Origin: Gammaproteobacteria bacterium
GTDB taxonomy: Bacteria; Pseudomonadota; Gammaproteobacteria; SZUA-152
Reading direction: 5' to 3'
Length of the DNA: 13,986 nucleotides
Assembly: GCA_030613605.1 (NCBI GenBank)
Contig: JAUWLO010000034.1
Span: 1 to 13,986, forward strand
In this document: piece after piece, positions 6,698-13,895 of the stretch
Layout: each line of letters opens with the position of its first letter
Position numbering within the stretch: position 1 is the first letter of the stretch
Notes under the pieces: model-generated
Databases searched by the model: none
The model's input: the letters and a program-made list of their open reading frames with translations, nothing else
What the model was told of the DNA's origin: nothing
Position numbers and translations under genes: made by a program

Positions 6698-6710
6698 TAT
6701 CAATATGTTA
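6698..6710 (+). promoter_or_regulatory. Possible IHF binding site
   Basis: TATCAATATGTTA fits the IHF consensus WATCAANNNNTTR at every defined position. It lies in AT-rich DNA between the divergent small membrane protein gene and the ppc promoter candidate, about 45 bases upstream of its TATAAT. One such match by chance in a window of this size is not improbable, so this is suggestive only. Confidence 0.3.
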
Positions 6711-6754
6711 TGTGTTTTTTGATGGCAAGAGAATGCAATTTATTGCCATCTAGG

Positions 6755-6838
6755 TATAATCGCCGGTTCTTCGCTCAGGCCAGCACTGGATAAACAGGCC
6801 TAGAGTAACCGGACACGCCAGCTTTTGCTGGCATTTTT
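6755..6838 (+). ncRNA. Structured leader or small RNA upstream of ppc, with promoter -10 and intrinsic terminator
   Basis: A perfect TATAAT is at 6755-6760, which would start transcription near 6767; no good -35 is visible. Downstream is a well-formed stem: CCGGTT (6763-6768) with AACCGG (6807-6812), then CTCAGGCC (6774-6781) with GGCCTAGAG (6797-6805, one bulged A), closing a 15-base loop. Because the likely start is inside the CCGGTT arm, the outer stem may form only partly in RNA. A terminator-like hairpin follows, GCCAGC-TTTT-GCTGGC (6817-6832) plus A and five T. No other plus-strand gene lies between the terminator at 6046 and this point, so the hairpin must end a transcript begun in this region. 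It is either a small RNA of about 70 nt or an attenuator in the ppc leader. No known riboswitch family is recognised. Confidence 0.5.
6817..6838 (+). terminator. Intrinsic terminator-like hairpin about 100 bases before ppc
   Basis: Six-base-pair GC-rich stem GCCAGC/GCTGGC with a TTTT loop, followed by A and TTTTT. The stem is shorter than that of the terminator at 6022-6046, so termination may be partial. It lies in the leader of ppc if transcription starts at the TATAAT upstream. Confidence 0.6.
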
Positions 6839-6908
6839 CACCTCAAATCCCGATGTGCTCCAGACTAGAATTTGGGCCCACACCGGAATTTCGGACACTA
6901 TTTTGGGA

Positions 6909-6931
6909 ACTTAAGTTTCAGAAACTTAAGT
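6909..6931. promoter_or_regulatory. Perfect 23-base palindrome directly upstream of the ppc start codon
   Basis: Arms ACTTAAGTTTC and GAAACTTAAGT flank a single A (6920). The palindrome ends eight bases before the ATG at 6940. As DNA it is a good operator candidate. As RNA it can fold into a 9-base-pair stem with loop TCAGA, occupying the place of a Shine-Dalgarno sequence. No Shine-Dalgarno is visible in the eight bases that remain. Confidence 0.65.
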
Positions 6932-6939
6932 ACACGGTT

Positions 6940-9759
6940 ATGAGTATAGATACTGGCGACAAGGCACTACGTTCACGGGTAAAACTGTTGGGCACTCTGT
7001 TGGGCAACATTCTGCACGACCAGGAGGGCGGCGAAGTGCTCGCAGCCGTTGAATCACTTCGAAAGGGTTACATCAGCCTGCGTAAGGGAGATAACCCTGC
7101 CAGACGTCGTCGCCTGAATAAACTCATCCACGATCTGTCCCCTGAAAAGCTGGTGCACGTAGTTCGTGCCTTCAGTATCTATTTTAGCCTGGTCAACATT
7201 GCTGAAGAATCCTATCAACATGACCAGCGCCGTAAACAGCTCAGACATCTGAGTGACAACGCACCATTGTGGACGGGTTCTTTTGACACCACACTGCGGG
7301 AACTACGAGACCAGAACGTCTCATCTGAACAAATACAATCCTTGCTAGACCAACTGGCCTATATTCCTGTCATTACAGCTCATCCCACAGAATCCAAACG
7401 TCGCACTACCAGGAACACGTTGCGTCGCATTTTTGAAATTAACGAACAACTCAACGATAAACGTTTTAATAAATCTGAACGTAGACAGTTAATTGACGAT
7501 CTGGAAAGTCAGATACAGATTCTCTGGAAAACAGACGAGGTCCGCAGCACTCGCCCCCGCGTTAAAGATGAAATTGGTTATGGTCTTGCATACTTCAATG
7601 ATTGTTTGTTCGAAGCGGTTCCCAACACTTACCGTAATTTTGAGAATGCTATAGCTCGAGTTTGCGGCACAACAGAAGATGGTAAACCTAATGTCACCGT
7701 GCCTAGTTTTTTACGGTTTGGTTCCTGGATCGGTGGTGACAGGGACGGCAACCCTAATGTAAAACCGGAAACCACTGCGATGGCATTGCGAATTCAGTCG
7801 CAAACAGTGCTACTGGAATATCTAAACCGCTTACCTGAACTTATTAATCTGCTTACACACTCCGACAAAATGTGTGCCCCCAGCAAAGCTTTTCTTGAAA
7901 ACCTGGAACAAAATTCTGGATATGTCGAACATGCCTTTAGTGACAAACCAGAACAATATGAGCATGAACCCTATCGACGTATGTTATCCGTTATGCGCTA
8001 TCGTCTTGAACGCAACCTGGTCGCAGTCAAAGACAAACTACACGAACGTGTTGCCCGCGAAGACACTAATTTGCAGGACAAGTATTCCACTGAAAATGAA
8101 TTTGTCACCGACCTGAAATTGATTCACGAATCACTGGCAGGCCATGGGGACGAACGCGTTGCCAATGGAAAACTAAAAGACCTTATTCGCCTGGTGGAGA
8201 CATTTGGTTTTTACTGCCTGCGTCTTGACGTTCGACAGGAATCCACAAACCACACCGAAGCCGTTGCTGAGTTATTCAAACAAATCAATATCGATTATAA
8301 GGCACTGGACGAAACCAGTCGCCTGGAATTGCTGGATAAAACCATCAAAGATCCCGCAGGTATCGATTCACATAACACAAGTTTGAGCGAAGCCACACAG
8401 GAAACCCTGGAGCTGTTTCGTGTCATGGCGCATATGCGCGAAGAAATCAGCCACAAAGCATTTGGCAGTTATGTCATCTCCATGACCCACGAAGCCAGCC
8501 ATGTCATGGAAGTCATGTTAATGGCACGCCTTGCCGGTTTGGCCACTTACGAAAACGGCAAAGCCAAAACTGCTATTCGCATCGCACCATTGTTCGAAAC
8601 CATTGATGATCTCAGCCGTATCGAACCAGTGATGACTCGTTTGCTGGACAACGAAACCTATGCCGAATTGTTAACCACTGTGGGTAACCTGCAGGAAATC
8701 ATGCTGGGTTATTCAGATTCCTGCAAAGATGGCGGCATACTCGCCGCAGCCTGGAATCTTTACGATGCACAAAAGCGCGTCACCAAACTCACAAACGAAA
8801 GAAACGTGCGCTGCCGTCTATTCCACGGTCGTGGTGGCACTATCGGTCGTGGTGGTGGCCCTACGCATGAAGCTATTCTGTCGCAGCCGGAAGGTACTGT
8901 GCATGGCCAAATCAAATTCACCGAACAGGGTGAAGTGCTGTCCTTTAAGTACAGTAATCAGGAGACTGCCGTCTATGAACTCACCATGGGACTCACTGGT
9001 TTAATCAAGGCCAGCGTCAATCTGATTCAGGACAGCAACTCGGAACGCAAAGACTTTTTAGGCATCATGGACCAAATCGCCGCGACAGGTGAAAAGTCCT
9101 ATCGTCAGCTAACTGATCACACCGAGGGTTTCCTCGATTATTTCTATGAAGCCACGCCGGTCAGTGAAATTGCATTAATGAACATCGGCTCACGCCCATC
9201 GCATCGTAAAAAAGGTGATCGCGCCAAAACATCCGTGCGTGCTATTGGCTGGGTGTTTGGTTGGGCGCAATCACGCCACACGTTACCCGCATGGTTTGGT
9301 ATTGGCACCGCGCTGGAAGAATACCGCCAAAACGATCCTATGCGACTGGCACAGCTGCAAAAAATGTATGAAGAGTGGCCGTTTTTTCGCTCCATGCTCA
9401 GCAATACACAAATGGCGCTGTACAAAGCTGAACCCAATATTGCCAGGGAATACGCCAAACTTTGCGTAAGCAAGGAAACCGGTGATCGTATTTTTACCCT
9501 GTTTCAGGAAGAGTTTACCCGTACGGTCACACAGGTACTGAATATCACGGGTGCAAATAAATTACTGGAAGAAAATCCAGCCCTTGAAATATCACTGACA
9601 CGACGTAACCCGTATCTGGATCCACTTAACCATATTCAGTTAACACTGCTTAAACGTTACAGGGATGAAACACAAAGTGATGAAAACCGTAACATGTGGC
9701 TGAATCCGCTACTGCGATCGATAAATGCTATTGCAGCCGGTATGCGTAACACGGGCTAA
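6940..9759 (+). CDS. ppc: Phosphoenolpyruvate carboxylase
   Basis: Catalyses PEP + bicarbonate to oxaloacetate + phosphate, refilling the TCA cycle; it acts in the cytoplasm as a homotetramer in known family members. From the ATG at 6940 the protein has 939 residues, normal for proteobacterial enzymes (E. coli 883). Signatures in order are the catalytic-His block AHPTESKRRT (H148), SWIGGDRDGNPNV, the conserved FYCLRLDVRQES, the mobile-loop motif FHGRGGTIGRGGGP, IGSRPSHRK followed by RAIGWVFGWAQSR, and the C-terminal end INAIAAGMRNTG. The frame is open without interruption back to an ATG at 6853, which would add 29 residues. I prefer 6940 because MSIDTGDKALRSRVKLLG matches where homologues begin, although neither site has a visible Shine-Dalgarno. 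The leader holds a terminator-like hairpin and a 23-base palindrome, suggesting regulated expression. The gene converges with the DUF2235 gene. Confidence 0.97.
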   Translation: MSIDTGDKALRSRVKLLGTLLGNILHDQEGGEVLAAVESLRKGYISLRKGDNPARRRRLNKLIHDLSPEKLVHVVRAFSIYFSLVNIAEESYQHDQRRKQLRHLSDNAPLWTGSFDTTLRELRDQNVSSEQIQSLLDQLAYIPVITAHPTESKRRTTRNTLRRIFEINEQLNDKRFNKSERRQLIDDLESQIQILWKTDEVRSTRPRVKDEIGYGLAYFNDCLFEAVPNTYRNFENAIARVCGTTEDGKPNVTVPSFLRFGSWIGGDRDGNPNVKPETTAMALRIQSQTVLLEYLNRLPELINLLTHSDKMCAPSKAFLENLEQNSGYVEHAFSDKPEQYEHEPYRRMLSVMRYRLERNLVAVKDKLHERVAREDTNLQDKYSTENEFVTDLKLIHESLAGHGDERVANGKLKDLIRLVETFGFYCLRLDVRQESTNHTEAVAELFKQINIDYKALDETSRLELLDKTIKDPAGIDSHNTSLSEATQETLELFRVMAHMREEISHKAFGSYVISMTHEASHVMEVMLMARLAGLATYENGKAKTAIRIAPLFETIDDLSRIEPVMTRLLDNETYAELLTTVGNLQEIMLGYSDSCKDGGILAAAWNLYDAQKRVTKLTNERNVRCRLFHGRGGTIGRGGGPTHEAILSQPEGTVHGQIKFTEQGEVLSFKYSNQETAVYELTMGLTGLIKASVNLIQDSNSERKDFLGIMDQIAATGEKSYRQLTDHTEGFLDYFYEATPVSEIALMNIGSRPSHRKKGDRAKTSVRAIGWVFGWAQSRHTLPAWFGIGTALEEYRQNDPMRLAQLQKMYEEWPFFRSMLSNTQMALYKAEPNIAREYAKLCVSKETGDRIFTLFQEEFTRTVTQVLNITGANKLLEENPALEISLTRRNPYLDPLNHIQLTLLKRYRDETQSDENRNMWLNPLLRSINAIAAGMRNTG

Positions 9760-9804
9760 ATTTAAATCCTTATGGGTTAGTATCCTGCTACACCCTTCAA
9801 ACAC

Positions 9805-9870
9805 CGTCATTCCGGCGAAGGCCGGTGCCCATTTTTAAAGCGCTGGATTCCGGCCTTCGCCGGAATGACG
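9805..9870. repeat. REP/BIME-like inverted repeat between convergent genes
   Basis: Two perfect 21-base inverted arms (9805-9825 and 9850-9870) are separated by 24 bases. Each arm contains its own small hairpin, CCGGC-GAAG-GCCGG in the left arm and the mirror form in the right. The GTCATTCCGGCGAAGGCC type of sequence is familiar as a dispersed palindromic repeat in proteobacterial genomes. The long hairpin lies between the 3' ends of ppc and the DUF2235 gene and could stop or stabilise transcripts from both sides, though there is no proper U-run. Confidence 0.8.
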
Positions 9871-9907
9871 AGCTTATATAAAACCACTCATCTATTTATA
9901 TCTTCTT

Positions 9908-10870
9908 TTATTCGACAACAGAGTAGTCTGCTGGCAGATTTTTAGGCTTGTACCTGTTTGCCGGATTACTGATGCGATCAAACACACTTTTGTGAATCAA
10001 GGCACCTTCAGGGATTTTTCGTGCGCGACTGCCGCGAAATTTCCAGAAGCCGCTGTAAGATTCATGAATTTTATCATTGTGATCACCAGGCATTGACGCG
10101 ACTAATGCGTCATCGACATCCAGCCCGGCAGATTTTGCTTTCTGCAACATCCATTGCATGGTGATATTGGAAAGACCGCGTTCGTCATACCAACCTCCCA
10201 CATCCGAATGAACCCCCGCAAACCAGACTTGCTCTATAAAAGGACCAGCACTGTCGGACTCATTCCACATACAAATTGGGAAATCCTTACGCCGCTCATC
10301 TATGGAGATTGCCTGATAACCAAAAGAAACTTCAGAGTTCAAACAGGTATCATGAAATTTCTTACCCGCATTCATTAGTAAAGATTCCACCGTGTCCCAC
10401 ACGCCGATAAAGTGCACCGGGCAGGAACGTGAAAATGTATCCTTGAAACCACTGGCGATAGATTGATTGCCTTTGGTGTTGTAAATTTTAGAGGCATACT
10501 CCACCAAATTATCACTGCCCGGTTCAAGCAGACCACACTTGTGCAACATCCCGCCCAGAGATCGCGCAGTAAAAGCACCTCGACTAAAACCAAACAGGAA
10601 AAGTTTGTCACCTTCTCTGTAGTGGCTCATCAGATAGCGGTAGGCATCCAGAACATTTTTTTGTAAGCCATGACCAGTCGCCAGGTCGGCTTTAGCTTTC
10701 AAAAAACCGGACTCCTCTTCATATTCCCAACCGCCCGTACCAACGCCGGGATCATAAAACGTTGTTTGACTGTTGGTTCTTTTCGCCAGAGAAAACATAT
10801 TAACGACATTGGTATTATTCTTACCGTATTCATTCCCCGTACCATCACAACAAATCACGATATTTGCCAT
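9908..10870 (-). CDS. DUF2235 (Tle1-like catalytic domain) alpha/beta hydrolase
   Basis: A 320-residue protein that is essentially one DUF2235 domain, an alpha/beta-hydrolase fold shared with the phospholipase domain of type VI effectors of the Tle1 group. Visible features are the N-terminal strand MANIVICCDGTGN, the nucleophile elbow GFSRGAFTAR with Ser96 (GxSxG), VWDTV with Asp159, and GVHSDVGGWY with His221 and Asp223, all typical family positions. The natural substrate is unknown; lipid or other ester hydrolysis is the family-based guess. It has no signal peptide, no membrane segment and no PAAR or VgrG-like domain, so most likely it is a cytosolic enzyme unless exported as cargo. Its ATG has a strong GGGAGG a few bases upstream. 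It begins 26 bases after the stop of the lipoprotein gene and is very probably co-transcribed with it. No T6SS genes are in the window. Confidence 0.88.
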   Translation of the reverse strand: MANIVICCDGTGNEYGKNNTNVVNMFSLAKRTNSQTTFYDPGVGTGGWEYEEESGFLKAKADLATGHGLQKNVLDAYRYLMSHYREGDKLFLFGFSRGAFTARSLGGMLHKCGLLEPGSDNLVEYASKIYNTKGNQSIASGFKDTFSRSCPVHFIGVWDTVESLLMNAGKKFHDTCLNSEVSFGYQAISIDERRKDFPICMWNESDSAGPFIEQVWFAGVHSDVGGWYDERGLSNITMQWMLQKAKSAGLDVDDALVASMPGDHNDKIHESYSGFWKFRGSRARKIPEGALIHKSVFDRISNPANRYKPKNLPADYSVVE

Positions 10871-10896
10871 GCCCCCTCCCTAAAGACTATTGTTTA

Positions 10897-12129
10897 TTAG
10901 CGAATCCTTACGTTGCTCTGAAAAATTCTGAATGTTTCATCAGGTAAATGAGCAAGATCAAATTCACTAAAAAGAATACCTCGCCTCATATCTTTATGAT
11001 CTGCACAGGCGCCATTATGAGTACCAGATACGCCGTCAGTGCGCTTCACTTCGACCAAATCACCACTCCTGCGGACCAACAGGTTGCTATCCACACTAGT
11101 AAATTCATACACCCGGCAGCCGTTGTACCGATTACCCACCGTGGTATCAACAGGCGTTACGATTAAATACGTCTTACCATTCTTTTCAACCAATGAAGGC
11201 GCCTGAAAATGATCGTCACCGGTAGCGGCCTGCGCATCTGTGGGCGTCAATAAACGTCCAAGATATTCCCACTTTGTAGCATCGGTCATATCACATGGAC
11301 TGGCACATTTAAAATATTCCAGATATTCAGTAATATTACCGGTAGTCGGAATAGTAGAGGCATCGGCACAGAAAATGGCCAGATACACAGCGCTAGCCGC
11401 AGCATGCAAACCCGGCTCTGCAAAAACACACAGATTTAAATCTGTCAGTGTTGCCCCAGCCGCTACATTAGATAACCCCGTGTTTAACTGTATTACTGGG
11501 GTGGTACCAATAGGCGAGAATACAGGCGTAGCTGTATTATCGTTATCCACCGCCAACCCAGCACCACCAAATAACTTAACTGCTGTTGCTGCAATTAATC
11601 CCGCAGGTGTTGAAGCCGTTTTCATAGCGATCCAGCTATAGCTTGCAAAATAGGAGGTTGAGTTTGCATGCATATACTGAAACCAGATCAATTTCCATTC
11701 TTCACCAGGAGTGGCCATTGGGTCGTAAATTAATGAAGAGGTTTCACTCTGCCAAATACCTGTATCTCCTGCAGTTACATTACCCTCAGGAATTGTCATT
11801 GCTCCAAATGTAGTTTCCGCTTTATCTGCTAATAAACCTTCATCTTGCCAGGTAACGCCATTATCTCTGGAAGAGGCCAAACGAATCGACACTGCCCAAT
11901 AAACTGATGGAGCATAAAAAATAGACGTTTCCACCGATGAATAACTCATCCACAAATCACCCGTAAAAGGATCACGCGTTACCGATGGATCAAAAATACC
12001 CAGATCACCTGCGCCGCTAAATGTTACTCGCACTGGAGTTGGCGTATTGTTAGATGAAGAGCCACCTGCACAGGCACCCAGCATAAGCAGAACAGCGCCA
12101 AACAAAATAGATAACCGCGTATATTTCAC
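10897..12129 (-). CDS. Predicted lipoprotein with Asp-box, possible sialidase-like beta-propeller
   Basis: A 410-residue protein with a clear lipoprotein signal: positively charged start (MKYTR), hydrophobic stretch, and lipobox L17-G18-A19-C20. Residue +2 after the Cys is Ala, so outer-membrane sorting is expected by the usual rule. A low-complexity linker (GGSSSNNTPTP) follows. The motif SSRDNGVTW (residues 86-94) matches an Asp-box (S-x-D-x-G-x-x-W) of sialidase-like beta-propellers. FDPSVTRDPFTGDLWMSYSS and DHFQAPSLVEKNGKTYLIVT, shown in part as QAPSLVEKNGKTYLIVT, resemble propeller blades seen in glycoside hydrolases. No catalytic set is evident, so enzymatic activity is not claimed. Several cysteine pairs (such as CASPC) fit an exported protein. 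The start is GTG with GGAGGG seven bases upstream. The gene lies 25 bases after the CPXCG gene and 26 before the DUF2235 gene, operon-like. I do not recognise a named family. Confidence 0.8.
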   Translation of the reverse strand: MKYTRLSILFGAVLLMLGACAGGSSSNNTPTPVRVTFSGAGDLGIFDPSVTRDPFTGDLWMSYSSVETSIFYAPSVYWAVSIRLASSRDNGVTWQDEGLLADKAETTFGAMTIPEGNVTAGDTGIWQSETSSLIYDPMATPGEEWKLIWFQYMHANSTSYFASYSWIAMKTASTPAGLIAATAVKLFGGAGLAVDNDNTATPVFSPIGTTPVIQLNTGLSNVAAGATLTDLNLCVFAEPGLHAAASAVYLAIFCADASTIPTTGNITEYLEYFKCASPCDMTDATKWEYLGRLLTPTDAQAATGDDHFQAPSLVEKNGKTYLIVTPVDTTVGNRYNGCRVYEFTSVDSNLLVRRSGDLVEVKRTDGVSGTHNGACADHKDMRRGILFSEFDLAHLPDETFRIFQSNVRIR

Positions 12130-12154
12130 AAATTAACCCTCCATGAAGGCTCTG

Positions 12155-12346
12155 TTATTCATTTTCACTGGATACAACAACCTCAATACTATCATCTGCC
12201 GAAACTGTCACACTAAAATTAATCGGGCGGCAACAAACCTGGCAATCCTCGATATAGTTTTGATCAGGAACTGAGCAGTCAATTAATACACTGATACTTT
12301 CCCCGCAGTAAGGACATTGAATAGCCTTTTCTTTTAGCTCATTCAC
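12155..12346 (-). CDS. CPXCG motif-containing cysteine-rich protein (small zinc ribbon)
   Basis: A 63-residue protein with CPYCG at residues 11-15 and a second Cys group, C35-QV-C38-C39, giving a likely four-cysteine zinc site. This is the pattern of the CPXCG cysteine-rich family found in many gammaproteobacteria, whose function is unknown. RPINFSVTVS after the second cysteines and an acidic tail (SSENE) are typical. Start is GTG at 12346; the frame has a stop four codons further upstream, so no longer version exists. The only Shine-Dalgarno candidate is a weak GGA about seven bases upstream, within a tandem repeat. It is 58 bases downstream of selO and 25 upstream of the lipoprotein gene on the same strand. 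Confidence 0.85.
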   Translation of the reverse strand: MNELKEKAIQCPYCGESISVLIDCSVPDQNYIEDCQVCCRPINFSVTVSADDSIEVVVSSENE

Positions 12347-12391
12347 ATTAGTCCATTAACATTAGTTTATTAACATTAGTTTATTAACATT
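12346..12391. repeat. Three tandem 14-base repeats at the start of the CPXCG gene
   Basis: Unit CATTAGTTTATTAA on the plus strand: one variant copy CATTAGTCCATTAA (12346-12359), two identical copies (12360-12373 and 12374-12387) and a partial CATT (12388-12391). It fills most of the gap between selO and the CPXCG gene and includes the first base of its GTG start codon. Each unit carries stop codons in the coding-strand direction. Confidence 0.9.
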
Positions 12392-12404
12392 TGATTACGA
12401 CCAG

Positions 12405-13895
12405 CTACGTCCCACAAAACGTCTGTTGCACAACTTCATGTGGCTCAGGTGGCAACATGTAATTTTCTTTCCCTTCTTGCAGCACATAGGGAGACTGTAG
12501 CACCTCATGCAAGTTATGAAACACCGAAAAATCACCATGATCTTCTGCCGCCCGAATAGCCGCTTCTATCTGATGATTTCGAGGAATATAAACCGGATTA
12601 ACCGCCTGCATCTTTGCCTGTCTGGTTTCATCAACAGACTCTTCCTGCTTCAAACGTTCACGCCATTTAATTGCCCAGGCATCAAACTGTTCGGGCTCCC
12701 TAAACAAAACCCTTATCCGGCTATCCTCTGTTAGCAGGTCGATGCCTAACTGCGACAGGTAATAAAAGGTTAACGTAAAATCTGCCCCGTTAGTTTCCAT
12801 AATACTCAACAATTCTTCGATAAGCTCTTTATCACCGACCTGCTCAGATAACAAACCCGTTTTATCTCGCATTCCGGCCAACCAATACTGCTCATAAAGC
12901 GCGATATACTTATTCAGGGCATCCTTCGCAATTTCTACTGCTGCCTCGGTATCTATTGCCGACTCTTCTGCCAACAATGGTATAAACGATTCTGCCAGAC
13001 GAGTTAAATTCCACAGTCCAATGGATGCCTGGTTACTGTATGCGTAACGCTTGCCTTCATCGATTGAACTCAATACTCGATCATGAACATAGTCATCCAT
13101 AAATGCACAGGGGCCGTAATCAATCGTTTCCCCTGCAATGGACATGTTGTCGGTATTCATCACGCCATGAATAAAACCAAACCGCATCCACCGAGCAATC
13201 AGATTAGCCTGCCGATCTATGATCGACTCCAGCAAAGCAGCATAAGGATGCTTAGCTTCGCGGACATGCGAATATCTGCGCTCAATCATATAGTCAGCCA
13301 ATTTTTTGATGGCATCTACATCTCTTCTGGAGGCGAAATACTCAAACGTACCCACACGCACAAAACTTGTCGCAATGCGCGTAATAATGCCGCCGGGGAT
13401 CATCCGTTCTCTCGCGACTTGCTCACCAGTCGTTACCGCTGCTAATGCGCGTGTGGTCGGCACACCCAGTTTTGCCATCGCCTCGCTGACCAGATATTCA
13501 CGCAACACTGGACCCAACGCTGAACGCCCATCGCCATTCCGAGAATAAAACGTACGACCGGAACCCTTTAACTGCATATCAAAAGACTGACCGTCGGGAC
13601 TGTCGATTTCCCCTAATAAAATTGCACGGCCATCGCCCAATTGCGGACTAAAATATCCAAACTGATGGCCTGAGTACGCAACCGCCAAAGGTTCCGCACC
13701 GTCCGGAATAAGATTACCTGCAAAAATAGCCGTGCCATCTGGCGAATTTAGCGTTGTATCAGAAAGACCAAGCTCCACAGCCAAATCTTCATTGAAAGCA
13801 ATCAACTCTGGATTCGCGACCGAAGATGGATGGGTGCTTACGTAAAATTCTTTGCCAAGATTGGCGTAGCGATTATTGAAGGGAATTTTTTTCAA
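12405..13895 (-). CDS. selO: Protein adenylyltransferase SelO (YdiU/UPF0061 family)
   Basis: A 496-residue pseudokinase-fold enzyme that transfers AMP from ATP to protein Ser/Thr/Tyr side chains in characterised homologues, where it responds to oxidative stress. Family signatures are YSGHQFGYFSPQLGDGRAIL (residues 74-93), LKGSGRTFYSRNGDGRSALG starting at 109 with Lys110, ATSFVRVGTFEY, HGVMNTDNMSI with Asp249 as the probable catalytic base, and IDYGPCAFMDDY with Asp259 as a metal-ligand candidate. The protein ends TFCGT, with Cys494 third from the end. That is the position of selenocysteine in animal SelO and of a redox Cys in E. coli. The start is a TTG at 13895 preceded by AGAGAAAAAA; an in-frame TAG five codons upstream excludes a longer form. 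Length is close to known bacterial members (E. coli 478). It is the first gene of the minus-strand cluster. Confidence 0.96.
   Translation of the reverse strand: MKKIPFNNRYANLGKEFYVSTHPSSVANPELIAFNEDLAVELGLSDTTLNSPDGTAIFAGNLIPDGAEPLAVAYSGHQFGYFSPQLGDGRAILLGEIDSPDGQSFDMQLKGSGRTFYSRNGDGRSALGPVLREYLVSEAMAKLGVPTTRALAAVTTGEQVARERMIPGGIITRIATSFVRVGTFEYFASRRDVDAIKKLADYMIERRYSHVREAKHPYAALLESIIDRQANLIARWMRFGFIHGVMNTDNMSIAGETIDYGPCAFMDDYVHDRVLSSIDEGKRYAYSNQASIGLWNLTRLAESFIPLLAEESAIDTEAAVEIAKDALNKYIALYEQYWLAGMRDKTGLLSEQVGDKELIEELLSIMETNGADFTLTFYYLSQLGIDLLTEDSRIRVLFREPEQFDAWAIKWRERLKQEESVDETRQAKMQAVNPVYIPRNHQIEAAIRAAEDHGDFSVFHNLHEVLQSPYVLQEGKENYMLPPEPHEVVQQTFCGT

Noticed and set aside
9805..9870. Insertion sequence ends
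   Set aside because: Only 24 bases separate the arms, there is no transposase gene in between and no visible target duplication; a REP-type repeat fits better.
9908..10870. A confirmed type VI secretion effector
   Set aside because: The domain is shared with Tle1 effectors, but many DUF2235 proteins are not effectors, and there is no VgrG, Hcp, PAAR or T6SS structural gene in the window.
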